A DNA stretch of 64,000 nucleotides, from NCBI RefSeq assembly GCF_030052815.1, contig NC_079499.1, positions 74,353,760 through 74,417,759 on the forward strand, read 5' to 3'. Positions 1 to 11,869 of the stretch are shown here, one piece after another. The stretch is from Hevea brasiliensis. Taxonomy: Eukaryota; Streptophyta; Magnoliopsida; Malpighiales; Euphorbiaceae. A program made the translations under genes and the position numbers. Position 1 is the stretch's first letter; the number at the start of each line of letters is the position of its first letter. Below the pieces are notes generated by a model. The model was not told the origin of the DNA. It ran no database searches and saw nothing but the letters and a program-made list of their open reading frames with translations.

Positions 1-1268
1 ATATTGCACTAAATTGGCAAACATAGGTCATTTTTAGGTCATTTCTGATTCTAGCAGTTTTTATACCTAAACTTGTGCAAGCATTTTGACTTGCTTATGA
101 TCATTTCTGGATTTTGGTGTCTTCATAAGAGTTTTATCTCTATGTCTAAGCTTTCCATGGTATAAATTTCAGGTCATTTGGACCTGTTTTGAGTGAGTTA
201 TGGCCAAAATACTGACTACTGTTCAAATGGTCAGTTTTCAGGTTTGCAATGTCACTAATCCAGATTTGGTCAATTTTAATGTCACTTTCTGGACAGAATT
301 TAAGTAGGCTTCCAACATGAAAGTTGGCACATTTTGTGCTTAGTTTCACCTCCAATTGGCCTCATACCAATTGGAGTCACAAACTTAGGGTTATAGGCTT
401 ATTTGCATACTTCCCTTAACTCATTTTTGAGGCATCAACCAATCACACATTCAACTAACTATACTTCACTTCCCAAACCTAATTCTGCATTTGGTACTAA
501 CCATAACCATTCATTAGTTTACATTATAGTAACTTTGGGCAGAATATAACCATTTGGCAATGCACCATTTACACTTCCATTTCACAATATCCAATTTCAA
601 CAATACATACTCATGTGTACCTCTCATTAACACATATAATTTTCCACCAATAATTACATACACAAACTGCCATCCTTAGTACCATAATTTAGTAAATTAT
701 TTCATGAATTTAAACATTCTACCTTGCATCACAAGGCTGGCCAATTGCACATATACATCAAGCTTCCCAATTTCAATACATAATCTCACTTTACATTCAT
801 AGTTCACACATACAAGAGGATTAAATTGGTAGCACTTCAAATGGACTCAATCGATTTTTTGAATTTTTCGGTAACACTGATTTTTAATGGGTTTCTTGAT
901 TTTTCATTTTTCTTTGTACTAATTAATTAATTTTTCTTTGACATTTCTAATGTCATTTATACTTCAATAGATGTTTATTTAAGTCTTAAAAATATTTTTC
1001 AGGGTTTCTCGCGGTCAAGGGCTAGTCAACGATCCTCGCCGCAATTTTCCAGTGCGGTCACCCATCACTACGGTTTTTGGCTCGTTTAACTTAGTTATAT
1101 TTCATTGCTCTTATTTTTTCTTTATTTTTCTTGTATTTTCCTCTATTATATTTCATTATTTTATGTCTCCTCAATAACATTTAAGTGTAGTTCTAGGCAT
1201 TCTAGCTATCCGGATAGACACTGGTCACCGGAACGGTAGAACGCACCACCGAATATTGGGGTGTTACA
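1..1268 (-). repeat. family 1 LTR, partial (cut by window edge)
   Basis: Minus-orientation LTR of family 1: on the plus strand it ends GGGGTGTTACA at 1268, the reverse complement of the TGTAACACCCC start. The last 270 bp match the same block at 24190-24455 (plus) and 54894-55160 (reversed), including the CACTGGTCACCGGAACGG stretch near 1220-1238. Compared with the copy at 20545-24455 it appears to lack roughly 750 bp between about 780 and 840, including the splice-donor-like site. No gene is seen in it. Confidence 0.8.
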
Positions 1269-1557
1269 ACTTAAAACTCCCAACTAAATTAGAATTGTTT
1301 CAAAATCCCTTATAGTATATTTAATGAGTTTTTCGTAGGCAAAGTTCGATAATTCATTAGGTATACTATGGAATCATATTATGCCTTATAGAAGGGTAAG
1401 GAGTGACACGAACTCTGCCTATTTGTTTTCTTAAAATTGGGCTACCTTATTGTGATTTATGAATGGATTAGAAATAGTTAGGCTTACTACGGGCTTCGGG
1501 GGCCTATGCTGACCTAAGTCCTAGTACCGGTCTAACCCAAAAAATTGAGTTGTGACA
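1269..1557 (+). repeat. LTR 3'-end fragment of another family
   Basis: About 290 bp ending GTTGTGACA at 1557. The first half (1300-1410) resembles the family 1 LTR 3' end (AATCCCTTATAGTATATTTA, then GGATCATGTTATGCCTTA-like sequence). The second half (1480-1557) carries a different terminal block with CTAGTACCGGTCTAACCC, so this is either a distinct subfamily or a join of two LTR ends. No target duplication was found. Confidence 0.55.
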
Positions 1558-2254
1558 TAAATTCTTTTATTTTTTAGCATGTTGATGTCTTCTACTTTTA
1601 TTAGGAGAATCTAACTTCCTTTAAAAGCTAGAAGTTGATTCAAAACTAGAATCATTGCCTTAACTTGAACTATTCATAGGCTCATGTACAGAATCATATG
1701 AAATTTATTTTCAATAAATTCATCATCTCTAGATTTTACAATTACATTAGATTCCGTATCCAAAATTCTATAAGCTTTGGAATTTTTGGCATAACCAACA
1801 AAAACTCCTTTCAAAGCTCTAGAGCCTAATTTAGTCCTTTTAGGATTTGAAACTCTATAATATGCTAAACAACTCTATACTCTAAGATAGTTTAAGTTAG
1901 GTTTTCTATTTTTTCATAATTCATATGGAGAAACCTTATATTTTCTAGAGAAAATTTTATTTTGTAAATGGCAAACAGTGATATTTGGAGAAATCGTCTA
2001 TGAAAGTTATAAAATACCTATTTCCTCATCTAGTCAGTATTCCATTTAATTCACAAATATCAGAATGTACAAGTTCTAATAACTCAAAAGTTCTTTCAAC
2101 TTTTGGAAAAGATTTCTTAATCATTTTTGCTTGTATGTAAATTGCATAAAATTTATTATTATCATCTATATATGAAATTAAACCATGTTTAGCCATAAAT
2201 CTTAAAGATCCAAAATTATTGTGTTAAACCATCATGCCACAAAGATAAAGATAA
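1558..2254 (-). pseudogene. Ty1/copia integrase remnant
   Basis: Minus-strand coding remnant of a copia polyprotein. Reading from 2254 leftwards one sees the pre-integrase stretch FGSLRFMAKHGLISYI, then the integrase core with HSDIC and YFITFIDDFSKY, then the distal part with VFVGYAKNSKAYRILD. Core aspartates are recognisable (HSD, FIDD), but several stops and a deletion between the core and the distal part break the frame. It continues the protein remnant at 2255-2962. In copia elements integrase precedes RT; no RT is visible to the left, where the sequence gives way to LTR fragments. Confidence 0.75.
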
Positions 2255-2962
2255 CTAAACAGTATAAGCAAAAATATTCATATTATTATTAATATTGAGT
2301 TTAAATATTCCATCACGTGAGTAACTCTTTCCCACAAATAGTCCATTTCTTAACACAATTATTTTGTCAGATTCCAAAATAGCCTTAAAACCTTTCTTAC
2401 ACAATAGACTAGTAGACACATGATTTTTCCTTATTTCTAGCACATGCAGCACATTTACTAATAATAGCATCTTTCTAGAAGTGAAGTTTAATTCAACACT
2501 GCCTTTTCCCATCATTTTAGCAGAATCATGATTGCGCATTAGAACTCTCTGCCCATTTGCAACTTTTTCATAATTTTTAAATTAAGTCTTGTCATTGCAA
2601 ACATGAAATAGTAGCCCCAGAATCATACCGCTAGTCATTGGATTTGGTCATTGCAACCATATTGAGTTTTGTTACCATTCCAATATGCAAATCTGATATC
2701 ATTGTAATCAATTCAGTAATTTGTTCAACTATATTTGTTTTATTGGAATTCTGAGCGCTAATATTCATATCTTCTTTCTTATGTTTCTTTAGAAACTTGC
2801 ATTCACATTTGTAATGCCCTTTCTTGCCACAATTGTAATAAGTTTTTGCTTTCTTTGATTTGCTTTTATTGCTAAACTAGTATTGTTGCCTGCTGCTTCA
2901 GAAAACTTTCTTTTATTTCCAAAATTTTTCTTTTGAAAATTCTGACTTCCTTACACAAACTT
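2255..2962 (-). pseudogene. Ty1/copia gag zinc knuckle and protease/pre-integrase remnant
   Basis: Minus-strand remnant. Near 2815-2870 it encodes a CCHC knuckle (YNCGKKGHYKCEC), the nucleic-acid-binding end of copia gag. An open frame of about 90 residues at 2255-2539 follows, with KMMGKGSVELNFTSRKMLLL, VLHVLEIRKN and LLCKKGFKAILESDK, the usual post-protease/pre-integrase region of copia elements. The protease active site between them is degraded. The upstream gag part lies at 6492-6641, separated by the solo LTR inserted at 2963. Order knuckle, protease, integrase identifies Ty1/copia rather than Ty3/gypsy. Confidence 0.8.
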
Positions 2963-3601
2963 TGTCACACCTTACCCCTCTGTAAGACATAACATGATCC
3001 CGTAGAATATGAATTACCGTACTTCACCTACCGATAACTCATTAAGTACCCTACAAGGGATTTTAAAACTATTTTCTTACTTTTTGGAAGTGGTGAGCAT
3101 TTTGGTAGAAATTAAAAACATTTAATTGAAGTTTATTGATTAGTTAAAATTTTTTACCCTTTTTGTTTTTTCGCAAATTTTAGAAAAATTTCGGCAGAGT
3201 GCCGTCTGTATTTTGAGAAAATAGTTCTTCAAAAACCTGTAAAAACACTTCCAATAATTATTTTCACAACTCCCAACCCAAATCAACTTAAGTCAACACA
3301 ATTTAATTCAATTCCATAACTCAACCAAAAATTTGTCTTCTCAAAATACTTCACAAATTCATTCACATTGCATTAAAAATTTAATTTACATATACATATA
3401 CAGATCTTAATTTACAAAAGAAAATCCAAATAACAATATTATAATTTACTGTACAACTGCTCAACTTTACATTAATACATATGACATCACAATATTTATA
3501 TCAAATAACTACAAGGGTATAAATAAATACCCGTATAAAAAGATCAATGAAGTCCCAACAATCAGTAGCTCACTCTACTACTTTTCCTTGTCTCTATCTG
3601 C

Positions 3602-3641
3602 GACAGTAAAGAAAGCTGTCACTGAGTATAAAAATACTCAG
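3602..3641 (-). other. conserved LTR hairpin pair
   Basis: CTGAGTAT (3622-3629) and ATACTCAG (3634-3641) form a perfect 8-bp stem with a 4-nt loop. Next to it GACAG (3602-3606) pairs with CTGTC (3616-3620). TGGTGCAC follows on the plus strand, as in the other copies. Confidence 0.6.
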
Positions 3642-5584
3642 TGGTGCACAATAAAATATAAAATGCGTAATATAAAACATTTATGAATAATTCATAATTC
3701 AAAAATCTCACAATCACATTTCACAATTTTTCAAATCACATTTATAGCAAATCATAATTTTCAAAGCTTAATATAACACAAATTTGATCAAATAATTTAA
3801 TAATCATAGTGTTGCCAATCAATAACACAACTTAGGCCATGATAAAAAATTTCCAAACATGTCGTGTTATACACCACGACAAGGCAAACTCACCCCACTA
3901 ATCAAAATCAATGAGGGAGATGGCTAGCTAGCTAATGAGTACTCATCCAAACTCACCTCCTGACTGGAAAGCCAAAGAGGGAGGAATATAGTCAAACTCA
4001 CCCTATAAATGGAGGAGGAACATAGTGATATTGCCATGCCAAGTGTGAATAAAAAATAATTTAAATCAAGTTAGCAAACATTTCATACAATTCACAAATC
4101 ATATTTCATTCCAAACTTTTTATTTACAAAGTAGGCAACACACTATTTTTCAAATAATATTTTCAAAGCCATAATAATCAAAATTATTCACAACATTTAT
4201 TTCAAGAATTGTCAAGTAGAAACAAAAAATTTTAAGTTTGTTATGCACAAACCTAATGTGAGTCGCCTCTAGGCCTTGACTCAGTTTGTCTTATTCTTTT
4301 CTAGGTTTTTATCAGCTGAAACACGAAATTTATAGTGTTTCAGTATCTTATCTCACAATAATTCTAATAATTAATTTATATATGTTCAATTCTAGCTTCA
4401 ATATGCTTAAACTTACATTCTTGAAAATTTTCATGTTGAGGTTACTATTCATGATACTATTCAAGTCAAAATATTGACTTTCTTATGCTTAATAGGTATG
4501 GGAAATCCAATTATACCCACATACCACATTTTGGTTAGCTAACTTGTTGGTTTTGGTTATTTTCTCAAAACTTAAGTCTTTTAGGCAAACTTTCAAATTT
4601 TCAGTTTTGGTGACCTATTTTGTACTATTCCATTGATTATATTACTGTTAGAATTTGACTAAGTTTTCTCCATAGAAGTTGTTCCTTATTGTCATAACTT
4701 TATTCTTCTTTTTGAATCACTCTAATTGGATTTTTGTAGCTCAAGTTATAGCCATTTGAACATGGCTGGCCGGATTTGGTTTTACCCAGAATTCTGGGCA
4801 ATTTATGGGTTCTGGCAGTTTTAGGTCACTAAATTTGGGTGGCTAAATGACTTGGTTAAGTGCATAATTTGGGTTTGTGTTCTTCATGAAAGTTTTAGAT
4901 CTATATCTCAGCTTTTTACTGGTAAAATTTTAGGTCACTTAGACCTGCCTAGCCCAAGATATGGCCAAATGAACAAATATTGTTCATTTGGTAATTTTTG
5001 TACAGGTCAGAACACCCATTTCCAGATTTGGTCAATTTGTTCACTAGGTTTTGTTCACTTTCTGGGCATGATTTCTAAATGAAAAATGTGTCATTTTGTA
5101 TCTAGTTTCATCCCCAATTGGCCTCACACCGATTGGGTTGGTAAATTTTCATTTTTGGTCCCTAAAAAGGACCTTGGTCATGCTGCCTGTAGAATGACCA
5201 TAAGCAATCCGAATTAAAACTTAATTCCAACACTTCCTACACACCATAATTGGTCATACATGACCATTTTTCAGCTCAAACAAGGTCAACCACACCATTT
5301 GACCAATTCTCAAAATTTTGTCTCCCAAACCCTAGGTCCAAAACCCTAACTTCCATGTTTAGATCATTTGTTGAATTCTAAATGCATATTTAGTATTTAT
5401 ACACTCATTCACACTTAACTAATTCATAATTTGTATCAAAATTATCCATTCTCCAACCTAAACCCTAGCTGGATGAATTTCACATTTTGGTCCTCCACCA
5501 AATATTTTCTTTTAATTTTAAGTTAAACTCTAAGTTACTTGATCTAGAACATAAACATTTAACTACAATTTCCAAGTTTAGATG

Positions 5585-5595
5585 ACTAACCTCAA
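5585..5595 (-). promoter_or_regulatory. splice-donor-like site in LTR (GAG|GTTAGT)
   Basis: On the minus strand TTGAG|GTTAGTC, with the intron side starting at 5590, 901 bp from the LTR start. It is the positional equivalent of the AG|GT site in all other long LTRs here. Use as a donor is an inference. Confidence 0.45.
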
Positions 5596-6491
5596 CTTTA
5601 ATGTTCAATCTTCAAATTTTTTTTCTTCTTTTCTTCTTTCTTTCTTGATCAATCTTCTTCTGAAGTTGTTCTAACAAGTTCTTATGATTTATTTTGGGGT
5701 CAAAGCGGGTTGAAGTGGTTAGAAGCAAGTTTAGTTTTAAGCTTTCATGGAGTTTTCATGGTGGTTAGGAAGAAAGGAAGGTGGCACATTTGGGTGAGGA
5801 AGAAGGAAATCTGTTTTTCTTTTCTTTTTTATGTATTTTTAAGTCTTTAAAAATGTTTTTGACTTAGTCAATTTAGGTAGGAAATTTAAAATGAATTTTG
5901 ACATCATGATGATGTCATAAGGGTGATGTAAGGTGATGTAATAAACTTTTTCCTTTTTCTTTTTCTTTTGTATTTATTTTTTCATTCGTTCTTTAATTTA
6001 ATTCCTGATTCTGAAATTTTCTTTTCTCCGATTTTATTTGACAGTCAAGGCAGGAGTCAGCTCTAGGGGTCAATTGACCAAATTGCCCCTCGCCAATTCG
6101 ATCCGTTTTGCAAATAATTCAATATTTCTTCCCGATCCCTGACCTAATTATTTGACCTGCTTAACAATTCTTTTTCGTGATTTTCTCTTTTCCACTGTGT
6201 TCGCAATAGTCCTAAGGACCGCGACGTCACATTTTACAGTTCCAAATTTGAGTTTAAATCAACCTGGCAGTCGTTCCCGAGAAGGTCACCCATCGCTGTG
6301 ACTCTCAGCTCATTTAACTTCTCGTGTTCTATTTTTCTAATTTATAATAAACTAATTGACAATTACTAATTATTTGTATTCAGGGCTTATCTAGTTGTCT
6401 TAGATGTGGTTCTAATTTCCTTAATTATCTGGACCAACACCGATCACCGGAATAGTGAAATATACCAGGCTATGCCAATAGGGGTGTTACA

Positions 6492-6641
6492 AACTTAACT
6501 TTTGTGGCAAATTTAGATATAAATTTCTTATCATGATTTCTTGTTTCTTCATCAATGCACAAGTGCATTTGAATCTGTTTAAGAGAAAAATCTTTTATGG
6601 GATGCAGTAATTTCTTCCCTTAATAATTCTAACTAAGAGGA
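6492..6641 (-). pseudogene. Ty1/copia gag fragment
   Basis: A 150-bp minus-strand piece with the frame LKQIQMHLCIDEETR, typical of the middle of copia gag just before the zinc knuckle. It continues directly into the knuckle remnant at 2962 once the solo LTR and one AACTT copy are removed. It ends where the next family 1-type LTR begins (6642). Confidence 0.75.
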
Positions 6642-9600
6642 TGTCACACCTTACCCCTCTATAAGGCATAACATGATTCCGTAGAATACCTAATGAACTA
6701 CCGAACTTCACCTACTGATAACTCATTAAGTACCCTACAAGGGATTTTAAAATAATTTTTTTACTTTTTATAAGTAGTGAGCATTTTCTAATAGGTATCA
6801 AAACATTTAATTAGAGTTTGAAAACTAGTTAAGATTTTTGTTCCATTTTATTTTTCTGCAAATTTTATAAAAATTTCGGCAGAGTGTCATTTGTATTTTG
6901 AGAAAACAGTTCTTCAAATACCTGTAAAAAGCACTTCCAAAGATTTATCTTAACAACTTCATCAATTCAACATCCATCCCAACCAATTTCAACATCATTT
7001 CTCAATTTCCAAAATTCAACATCATCAAAATAATATAATTCAATTTCATTCAAATTAAAACAAAATATTTCCATTCATATTTTAATAAAGATAAAACAAT
7101 TTAGATACATCATTCTAAAATTTTACATTAGGAAAAATCCAAACTAAAATTTAATACAAGCTTTTTACAACTCTATACAACTTTATATAACTTTGTACAA
7201 CTGCTCATAACCAATTTTACATGGCCATACAGTTACATACATTTATATACATCAAAATAATTTTTACAATCAGGGTATAAAATATACTCGATAGACTTCA
7301 AGGCAGGTAGCTCCTCAATCCTCAGCAGCTTACTCTGTTGCTCCTCTAGTCTCTATATCTGCGATAGCAATAACAGCCATCGCTGAGTACTAGGACTCAG
7401 TGGTGCACAACATACTAAAATAATATTTATGCAGAATTTTAATCATATTTATTCAAAAATTAAACTGAACATGAAATATAAATTCAAAACATGATTTATA
7501 AGATTTTAATCCAAACAATTTCATTTCGAAAGTCTTAAAAAAAATTTCATAAAAACACACAATTATATCATGCCATTCGAAATAAATATCATCTCAATAG
7601 CCAGAGGCTAAGGAAAAGTCACAACACAAGGCTAGCTAGCTCAAATATATGGGAACCCATTCTTTTTCTTCTTCTACTGGAACACACCTCAACACTTCAA
7701 CCAGAGAAGGAATCAAAATTCGAAACTGATTTCCCCCACTAGTCATGCTAGTGAGGTGTTCAAATATATGGTCATAACACTGTGGTTTCAAAGCTTATCT
7801 TAACAATTTACTAAACATTTATTGCCATTTCAAACATACTCAAATAAACTTCCAACAATTCAAAGCAAAAGCATAATACACATTTTATGCACTTTGTAAA
7901 TGAATTTTAAAGCATATTGATGTTGTGCACAAACCTTAAGCGAGTCACCTTTTGGCCTTGACTCGATCCCTCAGGTTCTTTCCCGGTATTCTTTTCCACT
8001 GAAACACATAGTTTCACAGTGTTTCAGTATCATAACTCATTATAAATCCAAAAATAAATTCAAATTCACTTATACCTAGCTTTAATATGCTAAACTTGGT
8101 GTTCTTTAAATTTTGTATTTCGGGGTTACTATTCACGATACTATGTAAGTCAATTTGTTGACTTTCTAAGGTTTAATAGGTATGGAAATTCCAACTTCAC
8201 CCACATACCACATTTTGGTTACCTAATTTGTTGGTTTTGGTTGTTTTCTCAAAACTTAAGTTTTTTAGGTAAAATTTCAAATTTTCAGTTTTGGTGTCTT
8301 ATGTTATACTATTCCATTGGTTATTTTGCTGTTAGAATTTGGCTAAGTTTTCTTCACAGAAATTGTTCCTTATTGTCTTAACTTTATTCTCATTTTTGAA
8401 TCACTCCAATTGGAGTTTTGTAGCTCAAGTTATAGCCATTTGAATCATGGTTGCCGGATTGGACTTAACCCAGATTTTCTGGGCAAATTCTAGTTCTGGT
8501 AGTTTTATGTCACCAACTTTGGGTGGCTAAATGACTTGGTTAAGGGCATAATTTGGGTTTGTGCATGAAAGTTAAGATCTATATCTCATCTTTCCACTGA
8601 TAAAATTTCAGGTCATTTAGACCTGCCTAGCCCAAGTTATGGCCAAATGAACAAACACTGTTCATTTGATCATTTTTGATACAGGTCAGATTGCCTAATC
8701 CGAATTTGATCAATTTATTCACTAGGTTTTGGTCACTTTTTGAGCATGATTCCTAGATGAAAAATGTGTCATTTTGTGTCTAATTTCATTCACAATTGGC
8801 TTCACACCAATTGGGCTTGTAAATTTTTAGTTTTGGTCCTTGAAATGGACCTTGGTCATGCTGCCTGCATACTGCCCACATCCAATCCGAATCTAAACCT
8901 AATTCTAACACTTCCAACATACATCAATTAGTCACAAATGACCATTTCTCAACTCCAACAAGGTCAAACACATCATTTAACAAATTTTCACATTTTTGTC
9001 TTCCAAACCCTAGGTGCCAAAACCCTAACTTCCATGTTTAGTTCATTTGTTGAATTATAAATGCATATTTAGTTCTCATACACTCAATCACACTTAACTA
9101 ATTCATAATTTACATCAAAATCATCCATTCTCAAACCTAAACCCTAGCTGGTTGAATTTCTATTTGGTCCTCCAAAGATGTTTTCTTTTGATTTTTAAAT
9201 TGAGTTCTAGGTTAGTTAAGCTACAAACACAACTAATAAACTAAATTTTTCAAATTAGATTGCTTACCTCCACTTTGAAGTTCACTCCTCCAATTTCTTC
9301 TCTTTTTCCTTCTTTCTTTCTTGCTCAATAGTTGAACTAAAGTGCTAGAACAAGGTTTAGTTTAATGGATTGGGAAAATTATGGCCAAAGTGAGGTTTTT
9401 GAGAAGCTTTAATCAAACTTCCATGGAGGTTTAGTGAGTGAAGGGAGAGAAGGTGAAGGTGGACGTCCAAAGGAAGAAGAAAGGAAATAATTTTATTTCT
9501 TTTGAATTTTCAACTTTATTAATTCATAATTATCCCAAAATTTCAATTTTTAAATATTAAAATTTATTACATCATGCTTATGTCATGCATGATGTCATAA

Positions 9601-9693
9601 ACTTTTTTATTTTTTTGGATTTTTCATTTCTTTTCCATTTCTTTTCCATTTACTTCTTTAATTTAATTCTTGATCCCGAAATTTTCTTTTCTC
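6642..9693 (-). repeat. truncated family 1-type LTR
   Basis: Begins TGTCACACC (6642), next to GAGGA, and parallels the solo LTR at 2963-6491 block by block. It stops at about 9693, within the stretch GAAATTTTCTTTT, whereas the intact copy continues about 500 bp to its TGTTACA end. The missing end is replaced by a pol snippet joined through a short CTCTC overlap. It carries the hairpin pair (7361-7400) and a donor-like AG|GTAAGC at 9267 (minus). No gene is seen. Confidence 0.8.
7361..7400 (-). other. conserved LTR hairpin pair
   Basis: CTGAGT (7383-7388) pairs with ACTCAG (7395-7400), 6-nt loop. The adjoining GCGATAGC and GCCATCGC arms form a second stem with one G-U wobble when read on the minus strand. 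Confidence 0.55.
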
Positions 9694-9890
9694 TCAATTC
9701 AGTGGGTGCCATCCTATAAGGAGCAATGGAAATGGGTACTGTACCCGGCAGTGTCTCAATAGCAAATTCAACTTCCCTTTCTGGTGGCAAACCAGGCAAC
9801 TCTTCAGGAAATACCTCTAGGAAGTCTCTTACTGTGGGTATGTCACTTAAGTTTGGCTTAGCCTGCCTAGTATCCACCTCTAGGAAGTCT
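9694..9890 (-). pseudogene. captured pol snippet (PR-RT linker) at a chimeric junction
   Basis: About 195 bp of minus-strand pol from the protease-RT linker: [19 protein letters not shown] and [16 protein letters not shown]. It matches element A at 13376-13560 but carries LPGTVPISI where A has TADLTPISI, so it is closer to the E4 copy (LPGTAPISI, about 49850). It lies between a truncated family 1-type LTR (left) and a truncated family 2 LTR (right). A 14-bp sequence, CCTCTAGGAAGTCT, occurs at 9814-9827 and again exactly at the right junction (9877-9890), suggesting template switching. Confidence 0.75.
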
Positions 9891-10650
9891 TTTTGGTGCA
9901 AGATAAGCAAGGTTTCAAAGCTTGGAAGCTTGAACTATGGTGGAAACCCTCTCTTTTCTCTCTCTACGTTTTTGGCTAGTTTTGGGGAAGCAGATGGCTG
10001 CTGGATCTTTGATGAATTTAGTCTTCAATTTGTCTCTTTATTAGTTAGTCAAATAAGGGCTTAATTGTGATTGGTTGGTAATTATAAATGACATCACCAT
10101 GATGTCATAAATAGCCCTTTTTCCTCAATTTCTTTTCTTTTCTCCACTACTCAATTTCAATTTAATTTCTAGTAATGTTTATTCATATTTTATGTCATAT
10201 TAATTATTTACTCAACTGGACAAGTCGGCCAAAAATCACCTCTGAAGGCGAAATGACCAAAATGCCCTCCGTTTGGCTTAACGGGTCAAAATTGTCTGTA
10301 CTGATTGAAAAATTTTTCTAAGTATTTTCTAGGCATTCTAATGCCATGGGAACCTCAATAACCCTTCTCTGGAGTCCCAAAAATTATTTTATAATTTTTC
10401 CCCCGGGTCTAGGGCTCCTCGTTGCGAGAACCGCAACTTCCCTCTGGTTACCCATCGCTTGGGCACCGGCTCGTTTAACTCGGTTGTATTTTATTCCTAA
10501 AATTTTTACTAAATTTTTCTTATTAATATTTGAGTTAATTATGGTTCCTGACTTTAATTTAAATATTTTTCCGGATATTCTAGCTGTCCGGACCGACACC
10601 GATCACCGGAACAGTAGGATGTACGGAGTAGTTACCGGGAGGGTGTTACA
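9890..10650 (-). repeat. truncated 3' LTR of family 2 element A
   Basis: The first 761 bp (in LTR sense) of a family 2 LTR, ending GGGTGTTACA at 10650 and matching 17786-18546, the start of the same element's 5' LTR. The other roughly 2.4 kb are missing beyond 9890. It directly follows the polypurine tract of element A, so it is that element's 3' LTR. Open frames here on both strands occur in most family 2 LTR copies; I do not count them as genes. Confidence 0.88.
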
Positions 10651-10651
10651 A

Positions 10652-10663
10652 CTCTTCCCCTCT
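10652..10663 (-). promoter_or_regulatory. polypurine tract of element A
   Basis: On the minus strand AGAGGGGAAGAG, one base before the TGTAACACCC start of the 3' LTR. It would prime plus-strand DNA synthesis. The same tract stands before the LTR at 43840. Confidence 0.9.
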
Positions 10664-11869
10664 AATTTAAATTTCGTCCTCGAAATTTACCTGATGCAAA
10701 CAGTTGAGGGAACTGTTGCCTCATCGTCTCTTCACTTTCCCAAGTTGCCTCCTCGGTGTTGTGGTGCCTCCAAAGCACTTTCACCAATGGAATTTGCTTG
10801 TTTCTCAACTCTTTCACTTCCCGAGCTAGGATTCATAGAGGTTCTTCTTCATATGTCAAATCCGGTTGTATTTCAATTTCTTCTCTGGAGATGACATGTG
10901 AAGGGTCTGAGCGATATCTTCTAAGCATGGATACGTGGAACACATTGTGGATCTTGTCCAGCTCTGATGGTAAAGCTAGCCTATAGGCCACTGGACCCAC
11001 ACGTTAAATGACTTCATATGGGCCAATGAACATAGTTCTTAAATTACCTTTCATTCCAAACCTCAATACCTTCTTCCATGGTGACACCTTGAGGAACACT
11101 TTGTCGCCAACCCCATATTCTATTTCTTTCCTCTTGGTCGGCATAAGATTTACTGCATGCGAGGCAACCTTTAAGTTGGCTTTGATTGATTTCACCTTTT
11201 CTCACTGTTTCACTGTGTCCGGCCCTACCATTTGTCTTCGCCAATTCAGTCCAAAGACACCGAGTTCTACATTTTCTCCCATACGATTGCTTCATATGGG
11301 GCCATTTGGATGCTAGCTTGGTAGCTATTGTTGTATGCAAATTACGCTGGGAGGTATCTATCCCAACTTCCTCAAACTCAATGACACAACTCCTCAAAGA
11401 TATCCTCAAGGACTCGGATTACTCTTTACGATTGCCCATCCGTCGAGGATGGAAAGTCATCTTTGAAGTGGAGTTGTGTACCCAAGGATTCATGCAACTT
11501 CTTCCAAAATCTCGATGTAAACCTTGGGTCTCGATCGGATATGATGGAAAGTGGAATTCCATGCGATCTAACTATCTCACCGATATACAATCGCTAACTT
11601 CTCCGGTGAGTAGTCACCCTAATCGCGTAAAGTGTGCTGACTTGGTCAATCTATCCATTATTACCCATGCTGCATCATGTTTCTTCTGGATGAGAGGTAG
11701 ACCACTTACAAAATCCATGGTGATTCGATCCCATTTCCATTCAGGTATGCGTATAGGCTGTAGCAAACCTGATGGAACTTGATGTTCCGCTTGACTTGGC
11801 CGACATGTCAAACATTTTGTCACATAGTCGGCTATGTCCCTCTTCATACTGTGCCACCAATCTGAAACT
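10662..11869 (-). pseudogene. element A integrase and chromodomain, broken
   Basis: 3' third of the family 2 gypsy pol, minus strand. From right to left: integrase with VTKCLTC (part of the HHCC zinc finger), WKWDRITMDFVSGLP containing the first catalytic Asp, and VIMDRLTKSAHF (11614-11847). The DD35E middle is disrupted by frameshifts. Next comes the C-terminal DLKRKEIEY/GDKVFLKVSPWKK-type segment (11004-11195) and a stop at 11004. The same frame resumes with VGPVAYRLALPSELDKIHNV and FHVSMLRRY, a second stop, then a chromodomain-like tail (LVKVLWRHHNTEEATWESEE) ending in TAG at 10662, just before the polypurine tract. The chromodomain marks a chromovirus. At the site where E4 has a 75-bp insertion, this copy has none. 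Confidence 0.85.

Larger units (their letters stand above)
2963..6491 (-). mobile_element. solo LTR, family 1-type subfamily, target duplication AACTT
   Basis: A 3,529-bp LTR: plus-strand left end TGTCACACC, right end GGGTGTTACA. AACTT precedes it (2958-2962) and follows it (6492-6496), a perfect 5-bp target-site duplication with no internal retrotransposon sequence, so this is a solo LTR left by LTR-LTR recombination. It splits a copia element whose zinc knuckle ends at 2962 and whose gag resumes at 6492. It carries the conserved hairpins (3602-3641) and a donor-like site (5590). No gene is seen inside. Confidence 0.93.

Noticed and set aside
10346..10894. Open frames of about 70-180 codons on both strands of family 2 LTR starts (also 18242-18559, 38885-39286, 43791-44144, 57186-57494)
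   Set aside because: They recur only because the LTR recurs. The LTR-sense version begins at GTG or TTG, not ATG, lies upstream of the TATA-like box, and is broken by TAG in the copies at 35823 and 57202; the antisense version has no recognisable domain and its end varies between copies.
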